Assembly (NCBI RefSeq): GCF_029633965.1
Contig: NZ_CP091277.1
Span: forward strand, 927,940 to 991,939
DNA: 64,000 nt
Direction of reading: 5' to 3'
DNA from: Methanogenium sp. S4BF
Lineage (GTDB): Archaea; Halobacteriota; Methanomicrobia; Methanomicrobiales; Methanomicrobiaceae
Part shown: piece after piece, positions 50,197-59,627 of the stretch
Layout: each line of letters begins with the position of its first letter
How positions within the stretch are numbered: the first letter of the stretch is position 1
The notes under the pieces: generated by a model
Database searches by the model: none
What the model saw: the letters and a program-made list of their open reading frames with translations, nothing else
What the model was told of the DNA's origin: nothing
Translations under genes and position numbers: made by a program

Positions 50197-50907
50197 TTAG
50201 TTTTCCTGCAGTATTTTTTCAACAACTTTGCCATATGCCGAAAGCACATCGCCCTTTCCAAACCGGTATACGTCCTTATCCAGTGATTCTCCGGTTGCGA
50301 GATCCCATAACCGCATCGAGTCCATGCTTATCTCATCACCCAGATAGATGGTGTCACCGGACCTGCCGAATTCAATCTTGAAATCCACAAGTTCAATCCC
50401 CGCTTTCGCAAAGAATTCTTTCAGGAGTGCATTTATCCTCAGTGTCATCTCACGGACTTCCCGCAGACCGTCAGCCGAAAGGAAGCCAAGAGCGAGAATG
50501 AGGTCGTCATTTATCGAGGGGTCCCCGTGTTCATCAGATTTATAGTCTGTGACAATGACAGGCGGTTCAATGCGCTGCCCTTCTGTAAACGGGAATTTTT
50601 TAACGATTGAACCGGCGGCCACATTCCGTGCAATGACTTCCAGGGGAATCATGGTGAGTTCCCGGACAATCATGGTTCTTTCGTCCTGCATCCGGATGAA
50701 ATGTGTTGGAATCCCGTTCTTTTCAAGATATTCAAAGAAAAATGCAGAAACACGCGCATTATATTCTCCTTTTCCTGCGAGTGTATCCTTTTTCTCTCCA
50801 TTGAATGCAGTAATATCATCCCGGAATACTACTTTCAGTTCTCCCGCAACGGGCGTCCGGAAAACTGATTTTGCCTTTCCCTCATAGACAAGCTGGTCAT
50901 CATCCAT
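50197..50907 (-). CDS. purC: SAICAR synthase
   Basis: Joins aspartate to CAIR in purine synthesis. About 236 residues with LVYEGKAKSVFRT at the N-terminus, DITAFNGEKKDTLAGKG, VIARNVAAGSIVKKF near residue 95 and LVDFKIEFGRSGD with GDEISMDSMRLWD. Starts at 50907 and 50916 both fit; neither has ideally spaced GGAG. As chosen it overlaps the cofG end by 8 bp. Confidence 0.93.
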   Translation of the reverse strand: MDDDQLVYEGKAKSVFRTPVAGELKVVFRDDITAFNGEKKDTLAGKGEYNARVSAFFFEYLEKNGIPTHFIRMQDERTMIVRELTMIPLEVIARNVAAGSIVKKFPFTEGQRIEPPVIVTDYKSDEHGDPSINDDLILALGFLSADGLREVREMTLRINALLKEFFAKAGIELVDFKIEFGRSGDTIYLGDEISMDSMRLWDLATGESLDKDVYRFGKGDVLSAYGKVVEKILQEN

Positions 50908-51913
50908 GTAATTCATTATCTCCAAATTCTGTTGTATTCCGTATCTCAATTATGTTACTAAGCCTTTGAATTATTTCATTCAGACGGTCATCATACCATC
51001 CCCTGTCAACAAACCGCTGATAGATGCAAAGACGTTCTTTCAGAATGTTATCTCCGACAATCTCTTTCAGTTCATCAATCTGCGGCCACGGATGTTCCGG
51101 GTTGACATAATCAATGGTGACAGGTGAAACACCACCCAGATCATCAACTCCACAGGAAATAAGATACGAGGCATCAGCAAGGTTTGGAGGGATCTGGACC
51201 ATCACATCGTCCGGCAGGATCTCCCGCGCAGAACGGATGATACCGCACATCTCTTCAACTCCCGGATACGAAGCAGATTCCATCGGAGTACCCTCTTTCG
51301 GACAGAAATTCTGAATAATGACCTCCTGAATATGGCCATATCGGTTATGGAGATCCCGTATTACTTCCAGTGATTCAATACGATCTTCTGCGCTCTCACC
51401 AATCCCGATTAATATCCCGGTAGTGAATGGAATTTTTAGCTTTCCGGCATCTTCCATCATACCAATACGAACCTCCGGGGCTTTCCCCGGGGAACCCCGG
51501 TGGGCAGGAATGTCAGCTGTTGTCTCAAGCATGAGGCCCATACTCGCATTCACCTCACGCAGGCGTATCATCTCTTCTTCAGTGAGAATCCCTGCATTCG
51601 TATGCGGGAGCATGCCCATGGCAAGCGCTTCTGTACACATATCGTAACAGTATTCAAGAAAATCAGTGTAACCAATCTCTGACAGATACGGAGCAAATCC
51701 AGGGACTTCACCCGGACGTTCCCCAAAGGTAAACAATGCTTCCGTGCACCCCATACGGGCGCTGTGCTGCAAAATATCACGGACAGCATCAGGAGACATA
51801 ACGCATCCCGTCTGAGGTGGCTTTTTGAAACAGCAGTATCCGCATGAATTACAACAGACTGTAGTCAGGGGAAGAAACGCATTGCGTGAAAATGTTACCA
51901 CACGCCGCTGCAT
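50900..51913 (-). CDS. cofG: FO synthase subunit 1 (radical SAM)
   Basis: Half of the two-protein radical SAM enzyme that makes the deazaflavin FO, precursor of F420; CofH, its partner, is not in this window. 337 residues. The cluster motif is CCNSCGYCC near residue 22, after RRVVTFSRNAFLPLT. I choose the ATG at 51913 because family members begin just before this segment; 51931 is also in frame. No ribosome binding site is visible, so leaderless expression is possible. First gene of the cofG-purC-purS-purQ row. Confidence 0.93.
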   Translation of the reverse strand: MQRRVVTFSRNAFLPLTTVCCNSCGYCCFKKPPQTGCVMSPDAVRDILQHSARMGCTEALFTFGERPGEVPGFAPYLSEIGYTDFLEYCYDMCTEALAMGMLPHTNAGILTEEEMIRLREVNASMGLMLETTADIPAHRGSPGKAPEVRIGMMEDAGKLKIPFTTGILIGIGESAEDRIESLEVIRDLHNRYGHIQEVIIQNFCPKEGTPMESASYPGVEEMCGIIRSAREILPDDVMVQIPPNLADASYLISCGVDDLGGVSPVTIDYVNPEHPWPQIDELKEIVGDNILKERLCIYQRFVDRGWYDDRLNEIIQRLSNIIEIRNTTEFGDNELHG

Positions 51914-51960
51914 GAATATACATATCTGCATGCAACATATTCAACCTTCGGAAAATGCAG

Positions 51961-51967
51961 AAAAAAA
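51961..51967 (-). terminator. T-run terminator after fen1
   Basis: Seven T directly after the fen1 stop codon on the minus strand. It separates fen1 from cofG, which begins about 50 bp further on. Confidence 0.55.
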
Positions 51968-51968
51968 G

Positions 51969-52970
51969 TCAGAACCACTGGTCAAGTCTCTTCTGACCAG
52001 CCGTTGTGCGCATCTTTGTGAGGACTGCATCGACCCGCTCTTCTGAAAATTCATACCGTGAACAGAGCAGGTCACGGACGGCGGATTCATCGGGTTTTTC
52101 CCATGAAATAGTATAGGCATCCGTCACCGGCGGGGAACGGAAAAATTCCATCACCGGCCGCGGATCAAAGTCCGGTGCTTTTTCCTCCAGAGTTTTCCGG
52201 AATGCATCGTTCTGTACAATTTTCAGTGCTGTTTTTGGGCCAATCCCTTTAATTCCTTCATTGAAATCGGTCCCGATAAGGATGCTCATTTCAATCAGGT
52301 TCTCCCGTGATATCTTCAGGCCCTCAAGAATCTTTGATAAGTACAGTTTTTCCGGCTCAACAACAACCGTTCGTCCCCGAAACTTCCGTTTGCCACTGAC
52401 AGCCAGATTTCTCACCAGAACCGGCACACCGAATAAAAGTGAATCATAATCCTGTGAGACAGAAAAATCCAGATCACCCTTCTGCACCATATAGGCAGCC
52501 TGTGCCTCACCCTCACTGGGAGCATCCACAAATGGAATGCCCATCACACTCAGAAGCTCCTTAGAACTGGATATCACCCATTCATCGATACGGGAAGCAG
52601 CGCGTGCCTGTTTATAGGACTCGGCAATATCCCCCTCCTCTTTGGCCTGCACCCATGCAGTTCCCGCTCTATCACGCAATTCCCGTCTTTTTGCGATGGT
52701 TGACGATTTCAGATCAGGTGGTTTTCCATCAAAAATATACACCGGTTTCAGCCCGTATTCAAGGAAACGCGCAGTCCGGAAAAAAAGGCCAGAGAGATGC
52801 GATGTAACCTTCCCTTCACTGTTCATCAGCGGAGTTCCGTCCGGCTGTCTGATAATGGTCAAAAACTGATATAGCGCATTATTCCCATCTATCGCTGCAG
52901 TACCGGAGAGAGAATCCCACCCCACCGGCACTTTGTAATCTGCCAGAACTTCCCGTAGTGCAACGCCCAT
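51969..52970 (-). CDS. fen: flap endonuclease 1
   Basis: Removes 5' flaps in Okazaki fragment processing and repair. 333 residues. The N-terminal segment has AIDGNNALYQFL with the first metal aspartate, then VYIFDGKPPDLK; the internal region has SEGEAQAAYMVQKGD, and LIGTDFNEGIKGIGPKTALK is the helix-hairpin-helix. The C-terminus ends GQKRLDQWF, a PCNA-binding PIP box. The ATG at 52970 matches family N-termini (MGVALREVL); upstream in-frame codons would add 20 unlikely residues. Confidence 0.95.
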   Translation of the reverse strand: MGVALREVLADYKVPVGWDSLSGTAAIDGNNALYQFLTIIRQPDGTPLMNSEGKVTSHLSGLFFRTARFLEYGLKPVYIFDGKPPDLKSSTIAKRRELRDRAGTAWVQAKEEGDIAESYKQARAASRIDEWVISSSKELLSVMGIPFVDAPSEGEAQAAYMVQKGDLDFSVSQDYDSLLFGVPVLVRNLAVSGKRKFRGRTVVVEPEKLYLSKILEGLKISRENLIEMSILIGTDFNEGIKGIGPKTALKIVQNDAFRKTLEEKAPDFDPRPVMEFFRSPPVTDAYTISWEKPDESAVRDLLCSRYEFSEERVDAVLTKMRTTAGQKRLDQWF

Positions 52971-52995
52971 AAAAACCAAAATAGTATGTGTTTTT

Positions 52996-53310
52996 CTAAC
53001 GGTAAACTCTGCGGGAGAGTTCCCCGACAATCTGATGGACTTCTGAGATCATAGTATCGCATTTGTTGCATACCATCAGATTCAGTTCATCAAGATTCAT
53101 GCGCATCGTCCGCTCTCTGGCAATGACATTCTGATCAAGATTTCTGATCTTTGCCCCAAGAGAAAGAAACAGTCCCCCCAGCGATGCCATCATCAGCGTT
53201 GCTGCAACAGCAAGTATCAGATCCTGCCATACCCGCAGGATCAGAACCAGTGTCGATATGATAAGAACAATCGCCAGTATGATATCGACAATAGATTCCT
53301 GAATATCCAT
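52996..53310 (-). CDS. small membrane protein, function unknown
   Basis: 104 residues. Two hydrophobic helices (about residues 7-25 and 32-51: IILAIVLIISTLVLIL and ILAVAATLMMASLGGLFL) are followed by a soluble helical tail with CNKCD and ending ELSRRVYR. The start at 53310 was chosen because the upstream extension to 53433 has poor codon use. The gene lies 25 bp upstream of fen1 and back to back with the presenilin-like gene. Not recognised; the single CxxC may be a redox or metal site. Confidence 0.6.
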   Translation of the reverse strand: MDIQESIVDIILAIVLIISTLVLILRVWQDLILAVAATLMMASLGGLFLSLGAKIRNLDQNVIARERTMRMNLDELNLMVCNKCDTMISEVHQIVGELSRRVYR

Positions 53311-53439
53311 GATATTTGATATCTGCACGGCACTAATTAAATTACCTATATCGATTTGGTACACACAATACTGGAGATCAGGTATTTTTGATTTCGCAAA
53401 TACTCTTTTTAACCAATCAGGGTAAATATTCACCCATCA

Positions 53440-54351
53440 ATGAATACGAGACAAATTGCTCCGTTCATCGGGATGGGAGTTCTGATGGTTGCTGTACAGC
53501 TTATTTCCCTTTCCCTCACACCACTGATGCTTGGCGCGGGTTATGAGGCATTCGAAGATCCCGGATCCGCGACAAATCCCCTCTACTTTATTGTCATCCT
53601 CCTCATATTCACGGGTGTCCTCCTCTGGCTCATAAAGCGCGGCAAGGATTTTGCAATTAAGGCGATTATCGGCTTTTCGATTCTCTTTATCTTTGGATAC
53701 ATCTACAGTGCACTCTTTCTCTTTCTCTTGGAAAACACCCTTGCCGCATGGTCGCTTACCATCATTGCCACTGTTATATCAGGGGCCCTCCTGTATGCCT
53801 ACCCGGAATGGTATGTCATTGATATTCTTGGTGTTTTGATATCAGGAGGCGCTGCAGCAATATTTGGTATATCCCTTACCATCATGCCGGTTCTGATTCT
53901 TCTGGTACTGCTTGCGGTCTACGATGCGATCTCGGTTTACCGAACAAAGCATATGGTTGATCTGGCTGAAAGTGTCATAGAGATGAAAACGCCGATTCTG
54001 GTTGTGGTCCCAAAATCACGGAGTTATTCATACATCAAAGAAGGAATCGGAATAAAAGATAAAAAAGAGGAGAGAGGAGCGTATATTATGGGAATGGGAG
54101 ATCTCATCATGCCAAATATACTGGTCGTTTCTTCCTTTGCTTTCCTGGCCGGCGCACCGGCCATATTTGGCATAACCCTGCCAACCATCGGTGCCATGGC
54201 CGGAACCATCATTGGTCTGGCAGCCCTGTTATGGTTTGTATCAGGGGGAAAACCCCAGGCAGGCCTCCCTCTGTTAAACGGGGGAGCGATCGCCGGGTTT
54301 ATTCTTCTATGTGCATTAACGGGGAGCTGGGGCTGGATTCCCGGTATGTAA
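53440..54351 (+). CDS. presenilin-family intramembrane aspartyl protease
   Basis: 303 residues with about nine membrane helices. The two catalytic aspartates are D162 in YDAISVY and D221 in GMGDLI, the YD and GxGD motifs of presenilin/signal peptide peptidase enzymes. The PAL-type loop is AGLPLLNGG near residue 274, so the first two residues of PAL are changed. A close homologue from Methanoculleus marisnigri is the structurally solved archaeal presenilin homologue, with aspartates at nearly the same positions. Native substrates are unknown. Its 3' end overlaps the convergent Nog1-like gene by 53 bp. Confidence 0.9.
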   Translation: MNTRQIAPFIGMGVLMVAVQLISLSLTPLMLGAGYEAFEDPGSATNPLYFIVILLIFTGVLLWLIKRGKDFAIKAIIGFSILFIFGYIYSALFLFLLENTLAAWSLTIIATVISGALLYAYPEWYVIDILGVLISGGAAAIFGISLTIMPVLILLVLLAVYDAISVYRTKHMVDLAESVIEMKTPILVVVPKSRSYSYIKEGIGIKDKKEERGAYIMGMGDLIMPNILVVSSFAFLAGAPAIFGITLPTIGAMAGTIIGLAALLWFVSGGKPQAGLPLLNGGAIAGFILLCALTGSWGWIPGM

Positions 54352-55261
54352 GGAGCAGATCAACAACCTCCTCTATTCCTTCTCCGGATGCTGTTGACAT
54401 GTTTTGATAGCCATCAAGGGATTTCAGGTCGGATTTGTTTACCACTACCTCAATCGGCACAATATCAATCATCCGCCGGATCTCTTCAAGAAGGTTCAGC
54501 TGTTCATCAATCGGATATCCACACACTTCACTCGCATCGATGATGAAAAGGATAACATCTGCGATATTCGTGATTGCAGAGAGGGCCTGATGCTCAATAT
54601 AATTCCGTTCATGAGCCGGCCGGTCAAGAATGCCAGGGGTGTCAACAATCTGAATCCGTTCTCTTCCGATTTCACAATGTCCCACAACAATCTGTTTTGT
54701 CGTAAACGCGTATTCTGCTACTTCAGGTTCAGCTGATGATACATGCCGGATAAACGAAGATTTCCCCACATTCGGGAATCCTGCGACAACAATGGTGAAG
54801 TCATCCCTGACATCGGGAAGCTTTCGGAGAGTGTTGCGTGCTTCATTGAGGAAATGGAGTTCATCATCGATCTGGTGAATAACAGAAGCAATTCGTGCGG
54901 TTCCCTGTTTGCGAATATCAGAAGACTGTTCCGATTTACGAATCTGCCATGCGTATTCATTTCCAATGGTCATTACCTGACCGGCGGCCCATGATAATGC
55001 ACCGAGTGATCGCCGCATTCTGTCGATCCCAAAGAGGAGATCGGTCATTTCCTGATAAAATACCGGAAGGTTCTCAATTGTCGGAAAGCGTTTAACGGTG
55101 TCAATAAGTTTATCGCTGAGTGATTTGGATACGGAACGGATGAATTCTTCATCAGCACGTTTCTTGTTACGTTTCTCACGTTTGACCAGAGCAGGCTTAC
55201 GGAAAGCCCGGTCAAGCATTTCATCTGCAGTTAGTATTGTCGGTATTTTCTCATATTCCAT
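54299..55261 (-). CDS. Nog1-type GTPase
   Basis: A 320-residue GTPase of the OBG family, related to eukaryotic Nog1, a 60S ribosome assembly factor. A helical N-terminal domain of about 155 residues, rich in basic residues, precedes the G domain: G1 GFPNVGKSS near residue 162, then DTPGILDRP, and G4 NKSD near residue 278. The family in archaea is thought to act in 50S assembly. No ribosome binding site precedes the ATG; only 48 bp separate it from the divergent CBS regulator. Confidence 0.9.
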   Translation of the reverse strand: MEYEKIPTILTADEMLDRAFRKPALVKREKRNKKRADEEFIRSVSKSLSDKLIDTVKRFPTIENLPVFYQEMTDLLFGIDRMRRSLGALSWAAGQVMTIGNEYAWQIRKSEQSSDIRKQGTARIASVIHQIDDELHFLNEARNTLRKLPDVRDDFTIVVAGFPNVGKSSFIRHVSSAEPEVAEYAFTTKQIVVGHCEIGRERIQIVDTPGILDRPAHERNYIEHQALSAITNIADVILFIIDASEVCGYPIDEQLNLLEEIRRMIDIVPIEVVVNKSDLKSLDGYQNMSTASGEGIEEVVDLLLTYRESSPSSPLMHIEE

Positions 55262-55263
55262 CT

Positions 55264-55286
55264 GTTGTACAACCCACTATTATTAG
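55264..55286. promoter_or_regulatory. divergent promoter with palindrome
   Basis: The 48-bp gap between the Nog1-like and HTH-CBS genes holds a perfect 10-bp palindrome GTTGTACAAC (55264-55273) and a near-palindromic CTATTATTAG (55277-55286) that could serve as TATA box in both directions. The palindrome is a candidate operator. Confidence 0.5.
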
Positions 55287-55309
55287 CAATTACGAAGCAA
55301 TTAATTAAT

Positions 55310-56188
55310 ATGGAACTGTCACCCATCCAGAAGGATATTCTGATCACATTGATAACGCTGTATCATGAGAGTTCTTCAGCAATAAAAGGCGAGGGAATTG
55401 CTGAAGTCCTTAAACGAAACCCGGGGACCGTCCGAAATCAGATGCAGGCCCTCCGGGCACTGGGTCTTGTTGACGGAGTGCCAGGACCGAAAGGCGGCTA
55501 TACACCTACATCACGGGCATACCGGGAGCTCAATATTGCCGATTATGCAAATGAATCCCTTGTCCCGATACGAAAAGATGAAGAACTGGTGCCAAGTGTC
55601 AATGTATCTGAAATCGATTTTACCACCCTGTGTCACCCGGATATCTGCCAGGCCGTTGTTAAACTAATTGGAAGTGTTCGTCTCTTCGATATCGGGGATG
55701 CGATTACCATCGGACCATCACCGGTGAATAAACTTCTTGTGCGCGGAGAGATCTACGGAAAAGACGAAGTATCACAGTCACTTCTCATCACGATCACCGA
55801 AATGATCTCTCTCCCGAAAAAGCAAATCGAGTATTATATGTCATCTCCGGTTATCTGCATCGAGGTCTGCGCAACATTTGCAGACGCGTTCCGAATTTTT
55901 TCCGAGGCAAAAATACATGGTGCACCCGTGACAGAAAACGGAGAGATACGGGGCATCGTAACCCTTACCGATATTGCAGATGGTATTGCAAATGGCAAAT
56001 CCCTCTCAAACTGCATTACTGATGTGATGACACGCAATGTTGTGACAGCTCCACCAAGCATCAACCTGTATGAAGTCATCGGACGGTTTAAACAGGAGAA
56101 TATCGGAAGGCTCGTCGTAGTTCAGGATGGAAAACCCATCGGGATTCTCACACAGTCCGACATCATTCGTGTATTCCCCTCCCTCTAA
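55310..56188 (+). CDS. HTH transcriptional regulator with CBS pair
   Basis: 292 residues. The N-terminal 70 residues form a winged helix-turn-helix (GIAEVLKRNPGTVRNQMQAL, then GLVDGVPGPKGGYTPT), a middle domain of about 100 residues is unassigned, and the C-terminal part is a CBS pair (IEYYMSSPVICIE with GIVTLTDIADGI; VTDVMTRNVV-like with GILTQSDIIRVF). This DNA-binding plus CBS layout is known in archaea as a predicted regulator class sensing adenosyl ligands. The ATG at 55310 gives a leaderless-type start. It may regulate itself and the divergent gene. Confidence 0.82.
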   Translation: MELSPIQKDILITLITLYHESSSAIKGEGIAEVLKRNPGTVRNQMQALRALGLVDGVPGPKGGYTPTSRAYRELNIADYANESLVPIRKDEELVPSVNVSEIDFTTLCHPDICQAVVKLIGSVRLFDIGDAITIGPSPVNKLLVRGEIYGKDEVSQSLLITITEMISLPKKQIEYYMSSPVICIEVCATFADAFRIFSEAKIHGAPVTENGEIRGIVTLTDIADGIANGKSLSNCITDVMTRNVVTAPPSINLYEVIGRFKQENIGRLVVVQDGKPIGILTQSDIIRVFPSL

Positions 56189-56257
56189 AAATATATTAAT
56201 CAACCTCCAATATAGGTTAAAAGTTAAAAAGAAGGACAATTAAAGGAATTTGCAATA

Positions 56258-56267
56258 ATTTATATAC
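56258..56267 (+). promoter_or_regulatory. TATA box of the PRC-barrel gene
   Basis: AATTTATATAC is centred about 28 bp before the ATG at 56291, with no ribosome binding site between. A leaderless transcript is the simplest reading. Confidence 0.65.
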
Positions 56268-56290
56268 TTGAATACCCTCTCTTTTTGTAT

Positions 56291-56542
56291 ATGAAACTGA
56301 CATTTTCCCGGACACTCTCCAAAAAAAAAGTGATGAGTACAGATGGTGTTGTTATCGGAACGATACGCAATATAATGGCAGATTATAAATCGGGGGAAGT
56401 TACGGATCTTGTTGTTAAACCAGAGTCCGGATTTGACACGTCAAATTACAAAACTGAGGATGATAAGCTCTTCATTCCATTTGAAGCGGTAAAAGATATC
56501 AGGGATTATATCGTTGTTGACCGGTTCATGTCAAAAAAGTAA
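56291..56542 (+). CDS. PRC-barrel domain protein
   Basis: 83 residues, a single beta-barrel domain of the PRC type: KVMSTDGVVIGTIRNIMADY, then LVVKPESGFD and FIPFEAVKDIRDYIVVD. Related small archaeal proteins are numerous; PRC barrels occur in RNA processing (RimM) and photosynthetic reaction centres, and some archaeal ones act in cell division. Role here unknown. Its 3' end overlaps the convergent phosphatase gene by 12 bp. TTG at 56285 is a less likely start. Confidence 0.8.
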   Translation: MKLTFSRTLSKKKVMSTDGVVIGTIRNIMADYKSGEVTDLVVKPESGFDTSNYKTEDDKLFIPFEAVKDIRDYIVVDRFMSKK

Positions 56543-57244
56543 AGGGAACACATTTTTTACCGCATCAACAAACCCTTCACCATACATTTTTCCGGACACA
56601 TAGTCTGCGGCATTGCAGATATCTTCACTGCAGTTGCGCACAACCGCACCACACCCAGCTGCCTGAATCATTTCTATATCATTCTGAGAATCGCCGACTG
56701 CCAGGAATTCCTGAGGGGATCTGCCAATCACCTCACAAATCTTTAAAAACGCCGTACCTTTCGTCACCCCTTCAGTCTGCAGATGGATGGCAAACCCCGT
56801 ATCCAGTACACGCACGGGAAAATCCGAGAGCAGCATCCGGACATCAGCCGGATCAACAGTACGTGCAAATGCAACGTCTGCAAGGCGATATTCGGGACTG
56901 TACAACTGCAGCACCTCTCCCTGTTCTTCATAATGCTGCTGGAGGAATGAGAATGCTCTCCTGCATGCTGACAGATCGCCGATAATGTGCTCCTCACCAT
57001 CGAATCCAATCCGGTATGTACCGCCGTTTTCACAGATGACTGTTCCATCGGTTCCAATCATCTTGGCGAGAATTGTCATTGAACAGAGCGTGTTGCCGCT
57101 TGCAAGAATAACAGGAATGCCCGAATCTGTCAGTGTCCTGATGCACTCAATCGCATCAGTGCTGATACGCCTGCGTTTATCAGTCAGTGTGCCATCAAGA
57201 TCGGTAATAACTGCTGTGATATCACAGGAAAAAGATGTATTCAT
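56531..57244 (-). CDS. pgp: phosphoglycolate phosphatase-like HAD hydrolase
   Basis: 237 residues, HAD superfamily with a type IIB cap. The nucleophile motif is VITDLDGTLTDKRR near residue 15; motif II is VILASGNT; GDSQNDIEMIQAAG near residue 190 is the C-terminal metal-binding motif. Similar archaeal enzymes hydrolyse phosphoglycolate; sugar phosphates are possible alternatives. It is 16 bp downstream of radA. Confidence 0.87.
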   Translation of the reverse strand: MNTSFSCDITAVITDLDGTLTDKRRRISTDAIECIRTLTDSGIPVILASGNTLCSMTILAKMIGTDGTVICENGGTYRIGFDGEEHIIGDLSACRRAFSFLQQHYEEQGEVLQLYSPEYRLADVAFARTVDPADVRMLLSDFPVRVLDTGFAIHLQTEGVTKGTAFLKICEVIGRSPQEFLAVGDSQNDIEMIQAAGCGAVVRNCSEDICNAADYVSGKMYGEGFVDAVKNVFPLLF

Positions 57245-57260
57245 ATTATTTTCATTTTTA

Positions 57261-58235
57261 TCAGAGCGGTTTCATTCCGGTTTCATCCACAAGGAATGCT
57301 GCTTCACCATCAGGGAGACTTGGGCTGTCGACTAATTTTGCAACGCGTTTGCCGCCCTTACTTTTCCGAAGATAAATTCTGAACTTTGATGCATGCCCAA
57401 CAATATTTCCACCAACCGGTTTCGTCGGGTCTCCGAAGAAGACAGCCGGGTTCGACTGCACCTGGTTCGTAACGAGAACAACCGCATTATGTTCTTCTGC
57501 CAGTTTGGCAAGATCGTACATGTGCTTGTTTAGTTTCTGCTGCCGGACAGACAGTGTTCCCCGGCCGGAGTATTCTGCACGGAAATGAGCCGTCAGCGAG
57601 TCAACTATAAACAGCCGGACCGGATGTTCAGTCTCGCGCAGCTCTCCCGCCAGTTCACGTGCACTGTCAACCAGAAGCATCTGGTGATCAGAGGTGTATC
57701 CTTTTGCCACGTGAATCCGTTCCAGAAACTGCTCTATGGGAGGCACTTCAATATCAAGGTCCAGCCCGTTCACCATCTGTTCAATTCGTTCAGGGCGGAA
57801 TGTATTTTCCGTATCAATGTAAATGCAGGATGCATTCAGGCCACCATATTCTTCCGGAAGCTGTGCATTCACGGCCATCTGATGTGAGATCTGACTCTTT
57901 CCGGATCCAAACTCACCGTAAAATTCTGTTATCGATTTTGTTTCAAGGCCGCCCCCCAGCAACTCATCAAAATCCGGAACCAGACTTTTCAGTTTCCGGA
58001 CTTCTTTTCGCTCCTCAAGCACAGCAGTTCCGGTCTTGAATCCACCAATGTCAGCCATCTTCCGTGCTTCACGGATCATCTTCTTTGCTGTGGCCTCACC
58101 GATCTCTGCTGCTTCGGCAAGGTCAGCATACGATGCTGTTGCAATGCCTTCAATCGTCGTATATCCGCCGTCCCTGAGTTTATCAGCGGTTGTTGGTCCG
58201 ACTCCAGGGAGATCTTCAATTTCAAGTTCTGCCAT
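57261..58235 (-). CDS. radA: recombinase RadA
   Basis: The archaeal RecA/Rad51 homologue for strand exchange. 324 residues. An N-terminal helix-hairpin-helix domain ([17 protein letters not shown]) precedes the ATPase core, with Walker [10 protein letters not shown] near residue 105 and Walker [12 protein letters not shown]. The polymerisation segment GGFKTGTAV is visible. I use ATG 58235 with GAGAGGT upstream rather than TTG 58253. Cysteines and active-site residues look normal. Confidence 0.96.
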   Translation of the reverse strand: MAELEIEDLPGVGPTTADKLRDGGYTTIEGIATASYADLAEAAEIGEATAKKMIREARKMADIGGFKTGTAVLEERKEVRKLKSLVPDFDELLGGGLETKSITEFYGEFGSGKSQISHQMAVNAQLPEEYGGLNASCIYIDTENTFRPERIEQMVNGLDLDIEVPPIEQFLERIHVAKGYTSDHQMLLVDSARELAGELRETEHPVRLFIVDSLTAHFRAEYSGRGTLSVRQQKLNKHMYDLAKLAEEHNAVVLVTNQVQSNPAVFFGDPTKPVGGNIVGHASKFRIYLRKSKGGKRVAKLVDSPSLPDGEAAFLVDETGMKPL

Positions 58236-58325
58236 ATTCTCTGTACCTCTCAATTGTATCTATACAGATAAACAATTTTTCTGACACGTTAAGAAGGTCG
58301 TCCGTGCGGGGAGTGAAAGTAAAAA

Positions 58326-59603
58326 TTATTCATTGATTGACCGGATACGTTCTTTCAACAAATCTGCGGAACGAATATACTCTGAATACGAGCCTATTGA
58401 AAGTCGGTCCCCCGTTTTTATCCCTTCCACGCAGTATTCCGTTCCGAAAGGCAGATCGGTATCAATGAGAAGGCACTGCTGTCCATCATCAATGCACCTT
58501 CCTCTCACCGTTTCGATAATCATCCCTGATATGGACACAGTCTCGCTTTTGGGCAGAGAATCACTGATCAGAAGACACCCCCAGCTGGCATGAATTTCCG
58601 GATTCCCTCTCCGGTCCGTTCTGCAGGACGCATTAAAGAGTGAAATGGTGTCACCCTCCGCAGGTGGATCTCTGGCATTGTCCCCCCAGAGGACCAGATG
58701 CATCGTCCCACTTTCATCCCTGAATTCCGCATTGCATACCCAGGACTGGGTCCCTTTCCGGGTTGTAAACTCCCGTGCGCTCTGAATGCAAAAAATCGTT
58801 CCGGAAACAGATACCGTAGTGTCCGGCTGAAGGGCGGACACCAACGTATAGAGCGGTGGATAGCTGACATTCGCCTTCCCTATTGCCGCATGGGATCCGG
58901 CTGAATACTCTCTTCCTGCACTGCGCAGGTTCCTGCGCAATCCTGAAGCATGAATCCCGTCACCGGGCACAAATCCCTCGAGCATATCAGGATTCCATAC
59001 AACAAGAACACCAACTCCGGTTTCATCCGCAATTGCGACATCAACCCGTTTTCCCTCATTTCCATCACGGCGGGTAAATGTACTGACATCCCCGATTGCT
59101 ACAATCGTCGCATCAATCGTATCCCCATCATGAGGATTCCCGGCAAAGCCTTCAGAGTCATTTCGGGTTGGAATATCACAGACCGTTTTCTGCAGATCAA
59201 TGACCCGCACTTCATGTAGTGATTCGACCTTGCCGACAACCTCTATCACATCACCGGTGCCGATCTCCTCTACTACAGAAACGCGTTCATCCCAAAAAAC
59301 AAGGGAGACTTCCCCACTGTCATCTCCTACCTCAATCTTCGTTACCGCACCGGGAGACCCGTCATCACGGGTAAACGTACGGATCTCCCCTTTTTGGAGG
59401 ACTTTCGAAAAGAAATGAACATGGGTGGAGTTTTCCGCCAGGCGGGCAATTTTCTGGTGCTTTCTTCCGGCACGGCGCAGTACAATCATGCCTGATGTCC
59501 GTTCATCAAAGACGTTCCCGGAATCCTCACAAACCTCCTCAACCAGCGCCTGAAATGTTTCAAATGAAAACAGATCGTCAACAAGGGAATAATATGCCCG
59601 CAT
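58326..59603 (-). CDS. RPA-like single-stranded DNA-binding protein
   Basis: 425 residues with a helical N-terminal 70 residues, then at least three OB folds (about 70-165, 165-265 and 265-360), recognisable by strands such as GEIRTFTRDDGSPGAVTKIE, GDVSTFTRRDGNEGKRVDVA and AREFTTRKGTQSWVCNAEF. The similar positions of the R-x-G sequences show the duplication. A fourth fold covers the C-terminus. No C-terminal zinc finger, unlike some archaeal RPA. It lies directly upstream of radA. Binding to single-stranded DNA is inferred from family. Confidence 0.85.
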   Translation of the reverse strand: MRAYYSLVDDLFSFETFQALVEEVCEDSGNVFDERTSGMIVLRRAGRKHQKIARLAENSTHVHFFSKVLQKGEIRTFTRDDGSPGAVTKIEVGDDSGEVSLVFWDERVSVVEEIGTGDVIEVVGKVESLHEVRVIDLQKTVCDIPTRNDSEGFAGNPHDGDTIDATIVAIGDVSTFTRRDGNEGKRVDVAIADETGVGVLVVWNPDMLEGFVPGDGIHASGLRRNLRSAGREYSAGSHAAIGKANVSYPPLYTLVSALQPDTTVSVSGTIFCIQSAREFTTRKGTQSWVCNAEFRDESGTMHLVLWGDNARDPPAEGDTISLFNASCRTDRRGNPEIHASWGCLLISDSLPKSETVSISGMIIETVRGRCIDDGQQCLLIDTDLPFGTEYCVEGIKTGDRLSIGSYSEYIRSADLLKERIRSINE

Positions 59604-59627
59604 ATATCTCAAAAATTGGTTACTCCC

